Below, in pieces: positions 1 to 9,022 of a stretch of 39,658 bases of DNA. The DNA is from Prevotella sp. Lineage in GTDB: Bacteria > Bacteroidota > Bacteroidia > Bacteroidales > Bacteroidaceae. The notes beneath the pieces were generated by a model, which searched no databases, was not told where the DNA came from, and saw only the letters and a program-made list of their open reading frames with translations. Position numbers and translations under genes: made by a program. Position 1 is the stretch's first letter, and every line of letters starts with the position of its first letter. The stretch lies in contig JALCDQ010000016.1 of the NCBI GenBank assembly GCA_022641735.1, positions 1-39,658 of the forward strand. Reading direction: 5' to 3'.

Positions 1-51
1 TATTAATCCCTCTAAACCAACGAATTGGAACGCAAGTGCATGTATAAGAAC

Positions 52-82
52 GAAAAAGAGGGACACCTTTCGGTATCCCTCT
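52..82 (-). terminator. Intrinsic terminator of tRNA-Lys
   Basis: The arms AGAGGGA (57-63) and TCCCTCT (76-82) pair, with three further inner pairs. On the minus strand the hairpin is followed by TTTTT. It lies 15 bases past the 3' end of tRNA-Lys and reads in the same direction. Confidence 0.75.
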
Positions 83-96
83 AAATCCGTGATTTG

Positions 97-169
97 TGAT
101 CCGCTTGGGGTTCGAACCCAAGACCCCCACATTAAAAGTGTGATGCTCTACCAACTGAGCTAGCGGATC
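97..169 (-). tRNA. tRNA-Lys (anticodon UUU)
   Basis: Read on the minus strand, this 73-base segment folds as a cloverleaf. The acceptor arms GATCCGC and GCGGATC pair fully, followed by discriminator A. The D arm is GCTC...GAGC, the anticodon stem CACA/TGTG holds the loop CTTTTAA (anticodon TTT), and the T arm has the canonical GGTTCGAACC core. CCA is not encoded. Anticodon UUU decodes lysine AAA/AAG. Confidence 0.97.
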
Positions 170-198
170 AATCTCCATCTTTCTTGCGAAAGCGAGTG

Positions 199-206
199 CA
201 AAGGTA
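199..206 (-). promoter_or_regulatory. -7 box of the tRNA-Lys promoter
   Basis: TACCTTTG on the minus strand matches the Bacteroidetes TAnnTTTG box and lies 29 bases before the mature tRNA 5' end. I found no clean TTTG at the -33 position. Confidence 0.6.
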
Positions 207-260
207 CTTATTTTAATTGAAAATAAGGAATGAGTGTCTGAGAATTTTCTCCTATTTAAC

Positions 261-1391
261 TTATTTAACACTATCGACGGTCTCTGTTTCCTCTTTTCCT
301 TCTATTTTAGGCTTCTCTTGTTCCTTGGTTACATAGCGTTGCCAGTAGGCTATGATAAGGGTGGTGAGTGGCAAGGCAATGATTAATCCGATAAAGCCCA
401 GCAATGATCCCCACACGGAAAGAGAGAGTAGAAGGATGGCGGGATTGAGCCCCATCGCTTTGCCCATTATCTTCGGGGTGACAATCATATCTGAGATAAT
501 CTGTATCAAAATAAACAATCCCACTGCAAGACCGAAGATCATCCAAAAGTTCTGACCTGTATCTGCTGCCTTGAGCATAGCAAGAAAGGCGGTTGGAATG
601 AGGGCAAAGGTATGCAGATAAGGTACTAAGTCCAAAATGCCTATCAGTATACCGAGACCTATAGCCATAGGGAAATCCATGATGGTAAAGCCGATGCAGA
701 ACATGACCGCCATGCAGAAAGCCACCATGCCTTGACCTCGAATATAGTTGTTGAGTTCCCGTTCCACATCTTTCATCAGTCCCTTCCAGAACGGACGGTT
801 CTTTTCCGGGAAAATGCGAATCCAGTTTTGCGTGAGATACTCATAATCGAGCAGGATGAAGAACATATATAATAAGGTAATCATGGAAGCGATGATGCTG
901 ATGACCACATTGGCTGTCTGCCCTACAAAGTTAAAAACCTTTGGCATGGCAACCTTTATAGCATCGGCAAAGTCTTTGCTTCGGAAGAAATGTTCTATTT
1001 GCTGTTGGTTTTCCTCAATCCATCCCGATATATAAGCAGTTATGTTATTAGTATGCGTCGTCTGATGTACCCATCTGGAAAGAATTTCTCCCAATTTCTG
1101 AAACTGTTCTATCATCGGTGGTATGATGAAATAGAGAATGAGCGCTATGATGGCGAAAACGAAGATAAGTGTAATGATAATGGATAGCGCGCGGACCTTG
1201 ACATGAAGCTTGTCTTGTACAAATTTCACGACAGGATACAGCAAGTAGGCAAAGAGCCATGCGATGAGGAATGGCAGCAATGCGGCACTTAAATAGTCAA
1301 CAATGTACAATGCACCCAAAACGAGCAGAACGATGCCTGCCCAACGGATGAATTTATCAAACGTTATTTTCTGTGTTCCTTCCATTTTCAT
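261..1391 (-). CDS. AI-2E family (PerM/YdiK-type) membrane transporter
   Basis: This 376-residue integral membrane protein belongs by sequence to the AI-2E transporter family (PF01594), whose usual length is 340-380 residues. Hydrophobic segments are visible near residues 16-56 (two), 65-90, 155-180, 215-260, 275-300 and 310-345, with the long loop after the third segment typical of the family. Substrates in this family vary (autoinducer-2, sodium/proton exchange, others), so none is assigned. The gene overlaps the 3' end of tdk by 35 bp if the ATG at 1391 is used. A second in-frame ATG lies at 1385. No promoter separates it from tdk, so the two are probably co-transcribed. Confidence 0.85.
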   Translation of the reverse strand: MKMEGTQKITFDKFIRWAGIVLLVLGALYIVDYLSAALLPFLIAWLFAYLLYPVVKFVQDKLHVKVRALSIIITLIFVFAIIALILYFIIPPMIEQFQKLGEILSRWVHQTTHTNNITAYISGWIEENQQQIEHFFRSKDFADAIKVAMPKVFNFVGQTANVVISIIASMITLLYMFFILLDYEYLTQNWIRIFPEKNRPFWKGLMKDVERELNNYIRGQGMVAFCMAVMFCIGFTIMDFPMAIGLGILIGILDLVPYLHTFALIPTAFLAMLKAADTGQNFWMIFGLAVGLFILIQIISDMIVTPKIMGKAMGLNPAILLLSLSVWGSLLGFIGLIIALPLTTLIIAYWQRYVTKEQEKPKIEGKEETETVDSVK

Positions 1392-1971
1392 TTATCTTTT
1401 CTTCTTCTAATGCTTTCTGATAACATTCCCTGCAAAGTGGTTCATATTCAGTCTTTTCTCCTAATACTACGAGCTTATCGTTCTTTACCAATCGGTGGCT
1501 TACATAGGCTAAGGCTCCGCATTTCACGCAAATGGCATGCACCTTTGTGACCTCATCGGCAATGGCGCACAATGCCGGGATAGGTCCGAAAGGAAGTCCT
1601 TTGAAGTCCATATCAAGACCTGCCACGATGACACGCACCCCTCTGTTAGCCAATTGGTTGCAAACATCTATCAGCCCATTATCCAAAAACTGTGCCTCAT
1701 CTATGCCTACCACGTCGATATCCGATGAGAGCAACAGGATAGTTGCTGATGAATCGATTGGTGTACTTGGGATAATGTTATGGTCATGACTTACCACATC
1801 CTCATCAGAATACCTCGTATCGATAGAGGGTTTGAATATCTCAACCTTCTGGCGAGCAAACTTTGCCCGCTTCATTCGTCGTATCAGTTCTTCAGTTTTG
1901 CCAGAGAACATTGACCCGCACACCACTTCAATTCTTCCAGGACGGTGCGTCTCTCCTATTAGATTTTCCAT
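1357..1971 (-). CDS. tdk: Thymidine kinase
   Basis: This type II thymidine kinase (about 204 residues) phosphorylates thymidine to dTMP in the salvage pathway. It has the Walker A motif [11 protein letters not shown] near the N-terminus, the Walker B-like VVGIDEAQF segment, and four zinc-ligand cysteines in two pairs (CVKC and CREC) near the C-terminus. The reading frame continues upstream to a TTG at 2013, but the promoter -7 box lies inside that extension, so translation must begin at one of two adjacent ATGs (1974 or 1971). The gene runs divergently from rsmI and overlaps the downstream permease gene. Confidence 0.96.
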   Translation of the reverse strand: MENLIGETHRPGRIEVVCGSMFSGKTEELIRRMKRAKFARQKVEIFKPSIDTRYSDEDVVSHDHNIIPSTPIDSSATILLLSSDIDVVGIDEAQFLDNGLIDVCNQLANRGVRVIVAGLDMDFKGLPFGPIPALCAIADEVTKVHAICVKCGALAYVSHRLVKNDKLVVLGEKTEYEPLCRECYQKALEEEKINENGRNTENNV

Positions 1972-1982
1972 CATTTCAGATG

Positions 1983-2014
1983 CAAAAATACAATATCGTT
2001 TTAAAAATTGCAAA
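1983..2014 (-). promoter_or_regulatory. tdk promoter
   Basis: On the minus strand TTTG (2011-2014), a 20-base spacer and TATTTTTG (1983-1990) match the Bacteroidetes -33/-7 consensus. The -7 box ends only 8 bases before the ATG at 1974, which implies a very short leader. Confidence 0.8.
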
Positions 2015-2029
2015 GAAATGGCCGCTTTT

Positions 2030-2060
2030 TTTGTTTATGAAGATTAAATAACTATATTTG
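2030..2060 (+). promoter_or_regulatory. rsmI promoter
   Basis: TTTG (2030-2033), a 19-base spacer and TATATTTG (2053-2060) match the Bacteroidetes consensus. Only 8 bases separate the -7 box from the rsmI ATG. It is back to back with the tdk promoter. Confidence 0.8.
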
Positions 2061-2068
2061 TAACGAAT

Positions 2069-2767
2069 ATGGGCATATTGTATATCGTACCTACTCCGGT
2101 AGGAAATATGGAGGACATGACCTTTAGGGCCGTCCGAATTCTGAAAGAAGCCGATCTCGTGTTGGCAGAAGATACCCGCACGTCGGGCATCCTGCTCAAG
2201 CATTTCGACATTCAGAACCACCTTCTGTCGCATCATAAGTTCAATGAACATGGCACTTCTGCTGGTATTGTGGAACGTCTGAAGGCAGGTCAGACCATAG
2301 CTCTCATCAGCGATGCGGGCACTCCAGGCATCAGTGACCCTGGCTTTTTCTTGGCTCGAGAGGCTGCAAACGAGGGCATCACGGTGCAATGTTTGCCTGG
2401 CGCCACTGCTTGCATACCGGCCATTGTGTCATCAGGATTGCCATGCGACCGCTTTTGCTTCGAGGGCTTTCTGCCTCAGAAGAAAGGGCGACAGACGCAT
2501 TTGGAAAGCCTGAAAGCCGAAAGCAGGACGATGGTTTTCTATGAGTCACCTTATCGCTTGCTGAAAACTTTGCAGCAATTTGCGGCAACTTTCGGAGAAG
2601 ACCGACAGGTGAGTGTGGCTAGAGAAATATCCAAAGTGCATGAGGAACATGTGAGGGGAACTTTGAAAGAAGTCATCCAGCATTTTACAGAGACACCACC
2701 ACGCGGTGAAATCGTAATCGTTGTAGCGGGTAATAACATTAAAGAGAAAAAAAATAGAGGAGAATAA
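2069..2767 (+). CDS. rsmI: 16S rRNA (cytidine-1402-2'-O)-methyltransferase
   Basis: RsmI uses S-adenosylmethionine to 2'-O-methylate C1402 of 16S rRNA in the ribosomal decoding centre. The 232-residue protein is a tetrapyrrole-methylase-fold enzyme. Visible landmarks are the N-terminal IVPTPVGNMEDMTFRA stretch, AEDTRTSGILL, the glycine-rich ISDAGTPGISDPGF and LPGATACIPA. It is shorter than E. coli RsmI (about 286 residues) because it lacks the extra C-terminal region, as is usual in Bacteroidetes. It begins a two-gene unit: the coiled-coil lipoprotein gene starts 2 bases after its stop codon. Confidence 0.96.
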   Translation: MGILYIVPTPVGNMEDMTFRAVRILKEADLVLAEDTRTSGILLKHFDIQNHLLSHHKFNEHGTSAGIVERLKAGQTIALISDAGTPGISDPGFFLAREAANEGITVQCLPGATACIPAIVSSGLPCDRFCFEGFLPQKKGRQTHLESLKAESRTMVFYESPYRLLKTLQQFAATFGEDRQVSVAREISKVHEEHVRGTLKEVIQHFTETPPRGEIVIVVAGNNIKEKKNRGE

Positions 2768-2769
2768 TT

Positions 2770-3621
2770 ATGAAGAAGTTTTTGTTTTTCGCTTGTATTG
2801 CAATGCTTGCATTCACGGGCTGTACACAGAAAAAAGCAACTCCTAATGTTGTGAATTATCAGCAAACTGATTCACTACAGAAGATTATTGCTCAAAGAGA
2901 TAATGAAATCAATGACATGATGGGTACTCTGAATGAGATTCAGGAGGGCTTTCGTGAAATTACGGAGGCTGAAAACAGGGTAAACATTGCCAAAGATGGT
3001 GAGGGTACAAACAAAACTCAACAGATAAAGGAGAATATCCAGTTCATTTCCAATACGATGAAACGTAACCGTGAGATGATTAAAAAGTTGCAGCAGCAGT
3101 TGCGCGACAGCCATTTCAACGGGGATGAACTGAAGAAGACCATTGCCAATCTGACCCAACAATTGGATGAAAAAGACCAGCAACTGCAACAGTTGCGGGC
3201 AGAGTTGGACTCCAAGGATATTCATATTGCGGAGTTGGATGAAACCATCAATAATCTGAATACGAATGTTTCCGATTTGAAAACAGAAACTGAAGACAAG
3301 AGTCAGACCATCAGCAATCAGGATAAACAACTGAATACGGCATGGTTTGTGTTTGGAACAAAGAGCGAATTGAAGGAACAACACATCCTTGTAGATGGCA
3401 AAGTGCTGGAGTCAAACTTCAATAAGAGCTATTTCACAAAGGTTGATATCCGCATTGATAAGGAAATTAAGCTGTATTCAAAGTCGGCTCGTCTGCTCAC
3501 TATGCACCCTTCAAGCAGTTATACGCTCACACGCGATGCCAACAATCAGTACGTTTTACGCGTTACCAATCCTCAGATTTTCTGGAGTACCAGCAAGTAT
3601 TTGGTGGTGCTTGTGAAATAA
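2770..3621 (+). CDS. Coiled-coil lipoprotein, Cbp1-like
   Basis: This 283-residue protein has a lipoprotein signal (MKKFLFFACIAMLAFTGC, Cys18 as the lipid anchor) and a long Gln/Leu/Glu-rich heptad region (about residues 85-180) expected to form a coiled coil. The C-terminal globular part (about 185-283) ends in a predicted beta-rich segment. It resembles a Bacteroidales family that, from memory, is annotated after the collagen-binding protein Cbp1 of Bacteroides fragilis. Collagen binding is not demonstrable here, and a general envelope-structural role is equally possible. It starts 2 bases after rsmI, so the two are co-transcribed. A convergent hairpin follows. Confidence 0.8.
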   Translation: MKKFLFFACIAMLAFTGCTQKKATPNVVNYQQTDSLQKIIAQRDNEINDMMGTLNEIQEGFREITEAENRVNIAKDGEGTNKTQQIKENIQFISNTMKRNREMIKKLQQQLRDSHFNGDELKKTIANLTQQLDEKDQQLQQLRAELDSKDIHIAELDETINNLNTNVSDLKTETEDKSQTISNQDKQLNTAWFVFGTKSELKEQHILVDGKVLESNFNKSYFTKVDIRIDKEIKLYSKSARLLTMHPSSSYTLTRDANNQYVLRVTNPQIFWSTSKYLVVLVK

Positions 3622-3630
3622 AAACAGGGG

Positions 3631-3671
3631 TCTAATTGAGTCTGTCTGAAAGATGGAAAGACTCGATTAGA
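3631..3671. terminator. Bidirectional hairpin between convergent genes
   Basis: The arms TCTAATTGAGTC (3631-3642) and GACTCGATTAGA (3660-3671) pair over 12 bp with one G-T wobble and a 17-base loop. It sits exactly between the stop codons of the Cbp1-like gene (plus) and tadA (minus), so it probably ends both transcripts. The T-tract is weak. Confidence 0.6.
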
Positions 3672-4136
3672 TTATCTTTTGTCTTTGAAGAACTGTTGCA
3701 TCAATGTGCGGCATTCTTCCTCCAATACGCCTGATGTGACGGTAGCCTTAGGGTGAAGCGCATCGGGCGCATATTTGTGATAGCCCCGTTTGTCGTCTTC
3801 AGCCCCATAGACAAGGCGGCTTATCTGTGCCCAACCTATTGCCCCGGCACACATGACGCAAGGTTCTACGGTCACATAGATGGTGCAATCCGTCAGATAT
3901 TTCCCTCCGAGCAGGTCGGCAGCAGCCGTTATGGCCTGCATTTCAGCATGCGCCGTCACGTCGTGAAGGGTTTCTGTAAGGTTATGAGCCCGCGAAATCA
4001 CCCTGTCGCCACTGACGATTATTGCGCCGATAGGTATTTCCCCTTCGGCTTCCGCTGCTTTTGCTTCGATTAAGGCCTTGCGCATATACTGCTCATCTTT
4101 CAGCAGTTGCTGTTTTTTCTCTTCTTCTTCCGTCAT
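3672..4136 (-). CDS. tadA: tRNA-specific adenosine deaminase TadA / nucleoside deaminase
   Basis: This zinc-dependent deaminase family converts the wobble adenosine of tRNA-Arg(ACG) to inosine. The catalytic HAE motif (VTAHAEMQAI) and the zinc-binding PCVMCAGA are both intact, and the length of 154 residues is normal for TadA. The frame is open to 4199, but the promoter -7 box at 4157-4164 shows that the extra 21 codons are not transcribed, so the ATG at 4136 (MTEEEEKKQQ) is chosen. Related guanine or cytosine deaminases share these motifs, but the high similarity to TadA around PCVMCAGAIGWAQI favours the tRNA enzyme. Confidence 0.9.
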   Translation of the reverse strand: MTEEEEKKQQLLKDEQYMRKALIEAKAAEAEGEIPIGAIIVSGDRVISRAHNLTETLHDVTAHAEMQAITAAADLLGGKYLTDCTIYVTVEPCVMCAGAIGWAQISRLVYGAEDDKRGYHKYAPDALHPKATVTSGVLEEECRTLMQQFFKDKR

Positions 4137-4156
4137 AGATGTTATGCTATTTTCTG

Positions 4157-4188
4157 CAAAAATACTGATTTTAAATGAATCTGACAAT
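4157..4188 (-). promoter_or_regulatory. tadA promoter
   Basis: On the minus strand ATTG (4185-4188, one mismatch to TTTG), a 20-base spacer and TATTTTTG (4157-4164) match the Bacteroidetes pattern, 20 bases upstream of the chosen start. Confidence 0.65.
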
Positions 4189-4257
4189 AGTCTGAGCATC
4201 TATTTTAGGTTTCCTCCGACCTTGTATGAAATAATGGTCTGAGATTACAAACAGGGT

Positions 4258-4320
4258 TTGTAACCACGTTACACACGGCTTGTAATCACATTACACACGG
4301 TTTGTAATCAGGTTACACAC
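4258..4320 (+). repeat. Family-2 22-bp tandem repeats, three units
   Basis: Three consecutive units begin at 4258, 4280 and 4302, each reading TTGTAA, five variable bases, TTACAC and a short ACGGY joint. The period is exactly 22 bp. Each unit is a dyad (GTAA...TTAC). A half unit in the opposite sense (GATTACAAAC) precedes the array near 4243. The same repeat recurs at 37219-37296. I do not recognise it. Confidence 0.85.
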
Positions 4321-4423
4321 CGAGAGTAATGTCCTCATTAGATACCTTTTACCAGAATAGAAGTGACCTTATTCTCAATAAAACATTGCTGCAAGCTATA
4401 GGAAAGCATGGAAAAGAAGGGAT

Positions 4424-4466
4424 AAAAACAAAAATTCTGCCCGAACCATCACGGCCCGAGCAGAAT
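4424..4466 (-). terminator. Strong intrinsic terminator of the efflux operon
   Basis: On the minus strand ATTCTGC pairs with GCAGAAT, and the inner CGGGCC/GGTTCG segments extend the stem to about 14 bp with a 5-base loop, followed by TTTTTGTTTTT. It begins 34 bases after the stop codon of the outer-membrane channel gene. Confidence 0.9.
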
Positions 4467-4499
4467 CATAGGTATGATTTTCACAATGGCATGTATGAA

Positions 4500-5861
4500 T
4501 TATTTCACGCCACCACCTAATGCTTGATAAAGCGTAATGTAACTGTCTATTTCATTGTAACGGTCTGATAGAACATTCAATTGTGCCGAAAGCAACGACT
4601 GACGAGCAACGATGACCTGCAGATAATTAGTGGAACCATACTTCATCTGTACCTCTGTGTCGTCAAGTGTCTGCTTTAGTTTCTCTATTTGTTGACTCTC
4701 TAATCTAATCATATTGGTTGAAGTCTGATAATTCTTCAAAGCATTGTTCACCTCATTGCCTGCATCCAAAACGGTTTGGCGGAACTTTATCTTGGCCTCT
4801 TCTTGCTGGGCCTTGGCTATTTCAAGGTTGGCTCTGTTCTGACCATTGTTCAATATGGGTTGAATCAATGAGCCAGCAGCCTGCAAAAGAAGAGCACCAG
4901 GATTGGAAACGCCCACACCGCCACTGTTAGTCCACCCTGCGCTGCCGCTCAAAGTGAGTGAGGGATAGAAGGCGGAACGAGCCTTATTGGTATTATAGAA
5001 GGCTGATTTGAGGGATGCTTCTGCCTGACGCACATCCGGACGATTATTCAACATGTCCACGGGAACCCCTGAAGACAGCCTATCGGGCATCTTTACATCA
5101 TCGAGATTACCATGGGCAACAGTGCCTGACGTACGCCCGATGAGGGCACAGAGCGAGTTTTCAGTCTGGCTGATTTGCTGATTGAGTTGTTCCAATGTCG
5201 TTTCAGCACTCAGTTTGCTGGCTTCTGCCTGACTTACATCGCTACGGGTGGCTTGGCCAGCATTCATCAATGCCTTCTGAGTACCTACATATTCTGTCCA
5301 ACTTTCAATGGTCTTCTGTGTCACCTTTACCTTGGCATCAAGGGACTCCAGCGTGTAATAATATTCGGCAATGGTAGCGATAAGTTGCGTGCGCACTGCC
5401 TGTGCGTAAGCCTGTTTCTCTTCCACTGTGGCTGCGGCAGCCTTTTTTGCATTGGTCAGTTTGCCGAATATATCGACCTGCCAACTCACTTCCGGGCCTA
5501 CGCTATACGTCTTCGTGGTCTTGCTTCCATCATAACTGCTCAAGTTGCCGCTTGCCGCCACATCCACGGTAGGCATCAATGCGCCTTTGGCACTGCCCAA
5601 TGAAGCCATCGCCTCGTCGATGTTCAGCTTTGCGATAGCAAGGTCGGAGTTGTGCTCCAGACCTTCGTTTATCAAGGATTGAAGCTTTGCGTCGGTGAAA
5701 AGCTCTTCCCATTTCAGCGAGCCGATGCTGCTTGTCGTGTCGGCGTTGAGGTCTTCACGTATCAATCCTTTCGTGTCAATTTGCTGTGGCTCATAGTTCT
5801 TATATAGTCCACAACTGCACAATGTCAGTGTGCAACTTATTATATATAGTATTTTTTTCAT
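4500..5861 (-). CDS. RND efflux outer-membrane channel lipoprotein (OprM/NodT type)
   Basis: This is the third component of the tripartite efflux system: a TolC-fold channel that lets substrates leave across the outer membrane. The 453-residue protein has a lipoprotein signal (IISCTLTLCSC) and two repeated outer-membrane efflux domains (about residues 50-240 and 260-450) rich in long helices. Family hallmarks include SWQVDIFGKLTNAK in the first half and the NNRPDVRQAEA motif in the second. Its start overlaps the stop of the pump gene by 4 bp (ATGA), so it is translated with the pump. A strong terminator follows, making it the last gene of the operon. Confidence 0.94.
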   Translation of the reverse strand: MKKILYIISCTLTLCSCGLYKNYEPQQIDTKGLIREDLNADTTSSIGSLKWEELFTDAKLQSLINEGLEHNSDLAIAKLNIDEAMASLGSAKGALMPTVDVAASGNLSSYDGSKTTKTYSVGPEVSWQVDIFGKLTNAKKAAAATVEEKQAYAQAVRTQLIATIAEYYYTLESLDAKVKVTQKTIESWTEYVGTQKALMNAGQATRSDVSQAEASKLSAETTLEQLNQQISQTENSLCALIGRTSGTVAHGNLDDVKMPDRLSSGVPVDMLNNRPDVRQAEASLKSAFYNTNKARSAFYPSLTLSGSAGWTNSGGVGVSNPGALLLQAAGSLIQPILNNGQNRANLEIAKAQQEEAKIKFRQTVLDAGNEVNNALKNYQTSTNMIRLESQQIEKLKQTLDDTEVQMKYGSTNYLQVIVARQSLLSAQLNVLSDRYNEIDSYITLYQALGGGVK

Positions 5862-8800
5862 TTTTTCTCCTCCAAAATTTCTTCTTCATGATTGCGTGCA
5901 GGCATCAGTTTTTCTTGCAATGTTTGGAAAGCGATGAAGAAAACGGGTACCATGAAAAGTAAAGAAATTGTTCCAACTGTCATACCACCGATAACTCCCA
6001 GTGCCAAAGACATATCTCCATTGGCTCCAGCACCTGTTGAAAGAGCCAGTGGGAGCATACCTATGGTCATGCAGAGTGCGGTCATCAGGATAGGACGAAG
6101 CCGTACTCCAGCTGCCGACATGGCAGCGGCAATTATCGTCATGCCCTGCTTGCGACGGTCGGATGCATATTCTGTAAGCAGAATAGAGGTCTTAGAAAGC
6201 AATCCGATAAGCATGATAAGCCCCACCTGCATATAGACATTGTTGGACAATCCGAAGATATTGGCGAAGATGAAACTGCCTAAAAGCCCGAAAGGAACGC
6301 TGAGCATGACCGCCAAAGGTATGAACAGGCTCTCATAAAGGGCGCAGAGGATGAGGTAGATGAAAACAATGCAGATGGCGAAAATCATCACAGTATTGCT
6401 TGAGGAATTTGATTCCTCACGGGTCATACCTGTATATTCATAGCCATATCCCTTTGGAAGCGTGTTCTTAGATACTTCACTGATTGCCTTGATTACGTCA
6501 CCTGTGGAATAACCGGTTGCTGGCATGGCATTCACGGAAATCGAGTTATAAAGGTTGAAGCGGGTGAGCGATTGAGGCCCATAAGTCTTTGTCAACTTGA
6601 TGAATTGTCCCACGGGTGCCATTTCTCCACTGCTCGTCTTCACATACATGTTGTCGAGGGCGTCTTTGTCGAGCCGTTTGTCGGGTGAAGCCTGTACCAT
6701 TACGCGGTAAAGTTTGGAAAAGGCATTGAAGTTTGATGCATAGTTACCGCCGATATAGCCGTTCAGTACATCGAGTACGTTTGTTGGCGAGATGCCGTAA
6801 CGCATACATTGGGCAGCATCCACATCTACAATGTATTGCGGATAACTGATGCTATAAGTGGTATAAGCCTGTGAAATCTCAGGACGTTTCTGCAATGCGG
6901 CAATAAAAGCGTTAGTGTTTGCCATCAACTTTTCGGTTGTTCCGCCTTCGTGATCTTGCACATAGAGCCCAACACCGTTAGAAGTGCTGTAGCCCATGAT
7001 GGTAGGTTGGGCAAAAGCAAATATTGATGCAGACTTGATGTCCTTGGTTAAGACCATCACTTTTCCGATGACTGAATTGATGTCCTGTCCCTTGCCTTTG
7101 CGCTCGTCCCAGTTCTTCAGTTTTACGATAATCATACCGCCGTTGGTCATTTGTCCGCCAAGCATACTGTAACCGGTTATGGCAGAGTTTCCATCGATTT
7201 CGGGAATGCCCTTGATTGCCTTTGTGACACGATCCATAGACTTCTTTGTTTGTTCCAAAGTACTGCCGGCAGGTGTACTCACATTGATAAAGATGGTACC
7301 CGTATCCTCATCGGGAATCAGTCCCGTCTTGGTAGTGTTCATCAGCACAACGAGAAGGATACCAGTCAAACCCAGTAGCGACCATGCAATCCAACGATGC
7401 TTGAAGAGATGTTTTAGTCCATTCTTATAGCGCAATACGAGCGTATGGAAAGAGGTATTGAATGCTTTGTTGAATCTTGTAGAGAAAGAAACTTTCTTGC
7501 CATTCTCAACAATTTGAGGAGGTGTCATGAGCAGAGAGCAGAGTGCAGGGCAAAGCGTTAGGGCATTGATAGCCGAGATGCCGACGGCTACAGCCATGGT
7601 AAGGCCGAACTGCTGATAATATGTTCCACTGGTTCCACCCATGAATGAGGTTGGAATAAATACTGCCATGAAGACTAACGAAGTAGTGACAATGGCGGTA
7701 GAGATGCCACCCATCGCCTTCATGGCAGCCGTGTATGGAGAGCGGTAACCTTCGTCGAACTTCGACTGTACCGCTTCCACCACCACTATGGCATCATCTA
7801 CCACCGTTCCTATCACAAGTACTAAAGCAAAGAGAGTAAGCAAATTTAAACTGAAACCAACGAGATACATGAATGCAAACGTACCAATAAGCGACACGAT
7901 GATGGATATTGTCGGTATAATCGTGGACCTTGCACTCTGTAGAAAGATATAAACCACAAGGATGACAAGTAGAATAGTCTCCAATAAAGTCTTCACTACT
8001 TCACCGATTGAAGCATTGAGAAAGTCGTTGGTATCCATCAGATTGCTGATGACAAGGTCGTTAGGCAGACTCGACTTCAGCTCTTTTGACAATTTATCAA
8101 TTTTCTGATTGATTTCATGGGCATTAGAACCTGCCGTCTGTGAAATCAATACAGTGACGCCGTTATGGGAATTAACGTTGGCTTCAACGGAATAAGACGT
8201 CGTTCCGAGTTTTGTCTTGGCCACATCTTTCAAATGCAGTACGCTTCCGTCAGAAAGTGACTTGATGACAATATTGTCAAAATCTGTGCTTTTCTGTAAG
8301 CGTCCTTTATATTTTAAAGTGTATTGGAATGTGTTCTTAGAGTCCTCTCCCAGCGTGCCTGTAGCAGCCTCAATGTTTTGAGTACCCAATGCGGAAATAA
8401 CGTCACTTGGCTCTAGTCCGTATTGTGCCATCTTCTGCGGGTCGAGCCAGATGCGCATGGCATACTCGCTACCCATCAACTCTACGCCACCTACACCTTT
8501 GATTCGGAGTAGCTTTGGCTCAATGTTTATCTTGAAATAGTTGGTGATGAAGTCACGGTCGAATTTGTCCGACGGGCTGTAGAGTGACATAATCTTCAAT
8601 GTACTGTTTTGCCTTTTCTCCACGGTCACACCAATTTTGGTCACTTCCTGCGGCAATTTGCCTTCTGCCTGCGACACACGGTTTTTCACATTGATAAGTG
8701 CCATATCGGGATCTGTACCCTGTTCGAAGGTCACAGTAATGGAACCAGAGCCAGTATTGGTGGCAGAAGACGTCATATAAGACATATTTTCCACACCGTT

Positions 8801-9010
8801 GATGGCATCTTCGAGTGGCACTACGACACTTTTGAGCACAGCATTCGCATTGGCACCGGTATAGGTCGTGCTCACCATGACGGTTGGTGGTGCTATGTCG
8901 GGGTATTGTTCCATCGGAAGGTTGGAAAGTCCGATGATACCTACCATAACAATAAGTACGGAAATCACGCACGACAGGATGGGCCTGTTTAGAAAAGTCT
9001 TTATATTCAT
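5858..9010 (-). CDS. RND multidrug efflux pump, AcrB/HAE1 family
   Basis: This inner-membrane proton-driven exporter has 1050 residues, the normal length for HAE1 pumps. It shows the expected plan: TM1 near residues 10-30, a large periplasmic porter/docking loop, TM2-6 near 335-500, TM7 near 540, a second periplasmic loop, and TM8-12 from about 870. The proton-relay aspartates are present in GTVVDDAIVVVEAV, and the relay lysine in GLLSKTSILL. The sequence FINVSTPAGSTLEQT is typical of the second loop. It lies 12 bases after the adaptor gene. Substrates cannot be read from sequence; in Bacteroidales such pumps typically handle drugs and bile acids. Confidence 0.96.
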   Translation of the reverse strand: MNIKTFLNRPILSCVISVLIVMVGIIGLSNLPMEQYPDIAPPTVMVSTTYTGANANAVLKSVVVPLEDAINGVENMSYMTSSATNTGSGSITVTFEQGTDPDMALINVKNRVSQAEGKLPQEVTKIGVTVEKRQNSTLKIMSLYSPSDKFDRDFITNYFKINIEPKLLRIKGVGGVELMGSEYAMRIWLDPQKMAQYGLEPSDVISALGTQNIEAATGTLGEDSKNTFQYTLKYKGRLQKSTDFDNIVIKSLSDGSVLHLKDVAKTKLGTTSYSVEANVNSHNGVTVLISQTAGSNAHEINQKIDKLSKELKSSLPNDLVISNLMDTNDFLNASIGEVVKTLLETILLVILVVYIFLQSARSTIIPTISIIVSLIGTFAFMYLVGFSLNLLTLFALVLVIGTVVDDAIVVVEAVQSKFDEGYRSPYTAAMKAMGGISTAIVTTSLVFMAVFIPTSFMGGTSGTYYQQFGLTMAVAVGISAINALTLCPALCSLLMTPPQIVENGKKVSFSTRFNKAFNTSFHTLVLRYKNGLKHLFKHRWIAWSLLGLTGILLVVLMNTTKTGLIPDEDTGTIFINVSTPAGSTLEQTKKSMDRVTKAIKGIPEIDGNSAITGYSMLGGQMTNGGMIIVKLKNWDERKGKGQDINSVIGKVMVLTKDIKSASIFAFAQPTIMGYSTSNGVGLYVQDHEGGTTEKLMANTNAFIAALQKRPEISQAYTTYSISYPQYIVDVDAAQCMRYGISPTNVLDVLNGYIGGNYASNFNAFSKLYRVMVQASPDKRLDKDALDNMYVKTSSGEMAPVGQFIKLTKTYGPQSLTRFNLYNSISVNAMPATGYSTGDVIKAISEVSKNTLPKGYGYEYTGMTREESNSSSNTVMIFAICIVFIYLILCALYESLFIPLAVMLSVPFGLLGSFIFANIFGLSNNVYMQVGLIMLIGLLSKTSILLTEYASDRRKQGMTIIAAAMSAAGVRLRPILMTALCMTIGMLPLALSTGAGANGDMSLALGVIGGMTVGTISLLFMVPVFFIAFQTLQEKLMPARNHEEEILEEKK

Positions 9011-9022
9011 AGCCTATCCTCC

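Larger units (their letters stand above)
4137..4499. other. Gene-free interval with repeat array and terminator
   Basis: This 363-bp gap holds the tadA promoter, three 22-bp family-2 repeats (4258-4320) and the terminator of the efflux operon (4424-4466). The rest (about 4321-4423) shows no coding pattern. The short open frame from 4329 has no family resemblance and ends in the terminator region. Confidence 0.7.

Noticed and set aside
4329..4520. 63-residue open frame near the efflux terminator
   Set aside because: It runs across the terminator hairpin and into the antisense of the channel gene; no family or promoter.
8553..8992. Open frames of 127-139 residues inside the RND pump gene
   Set aside because: They are out-of-frame readings of a well-conserved pump sequence, without start signals.
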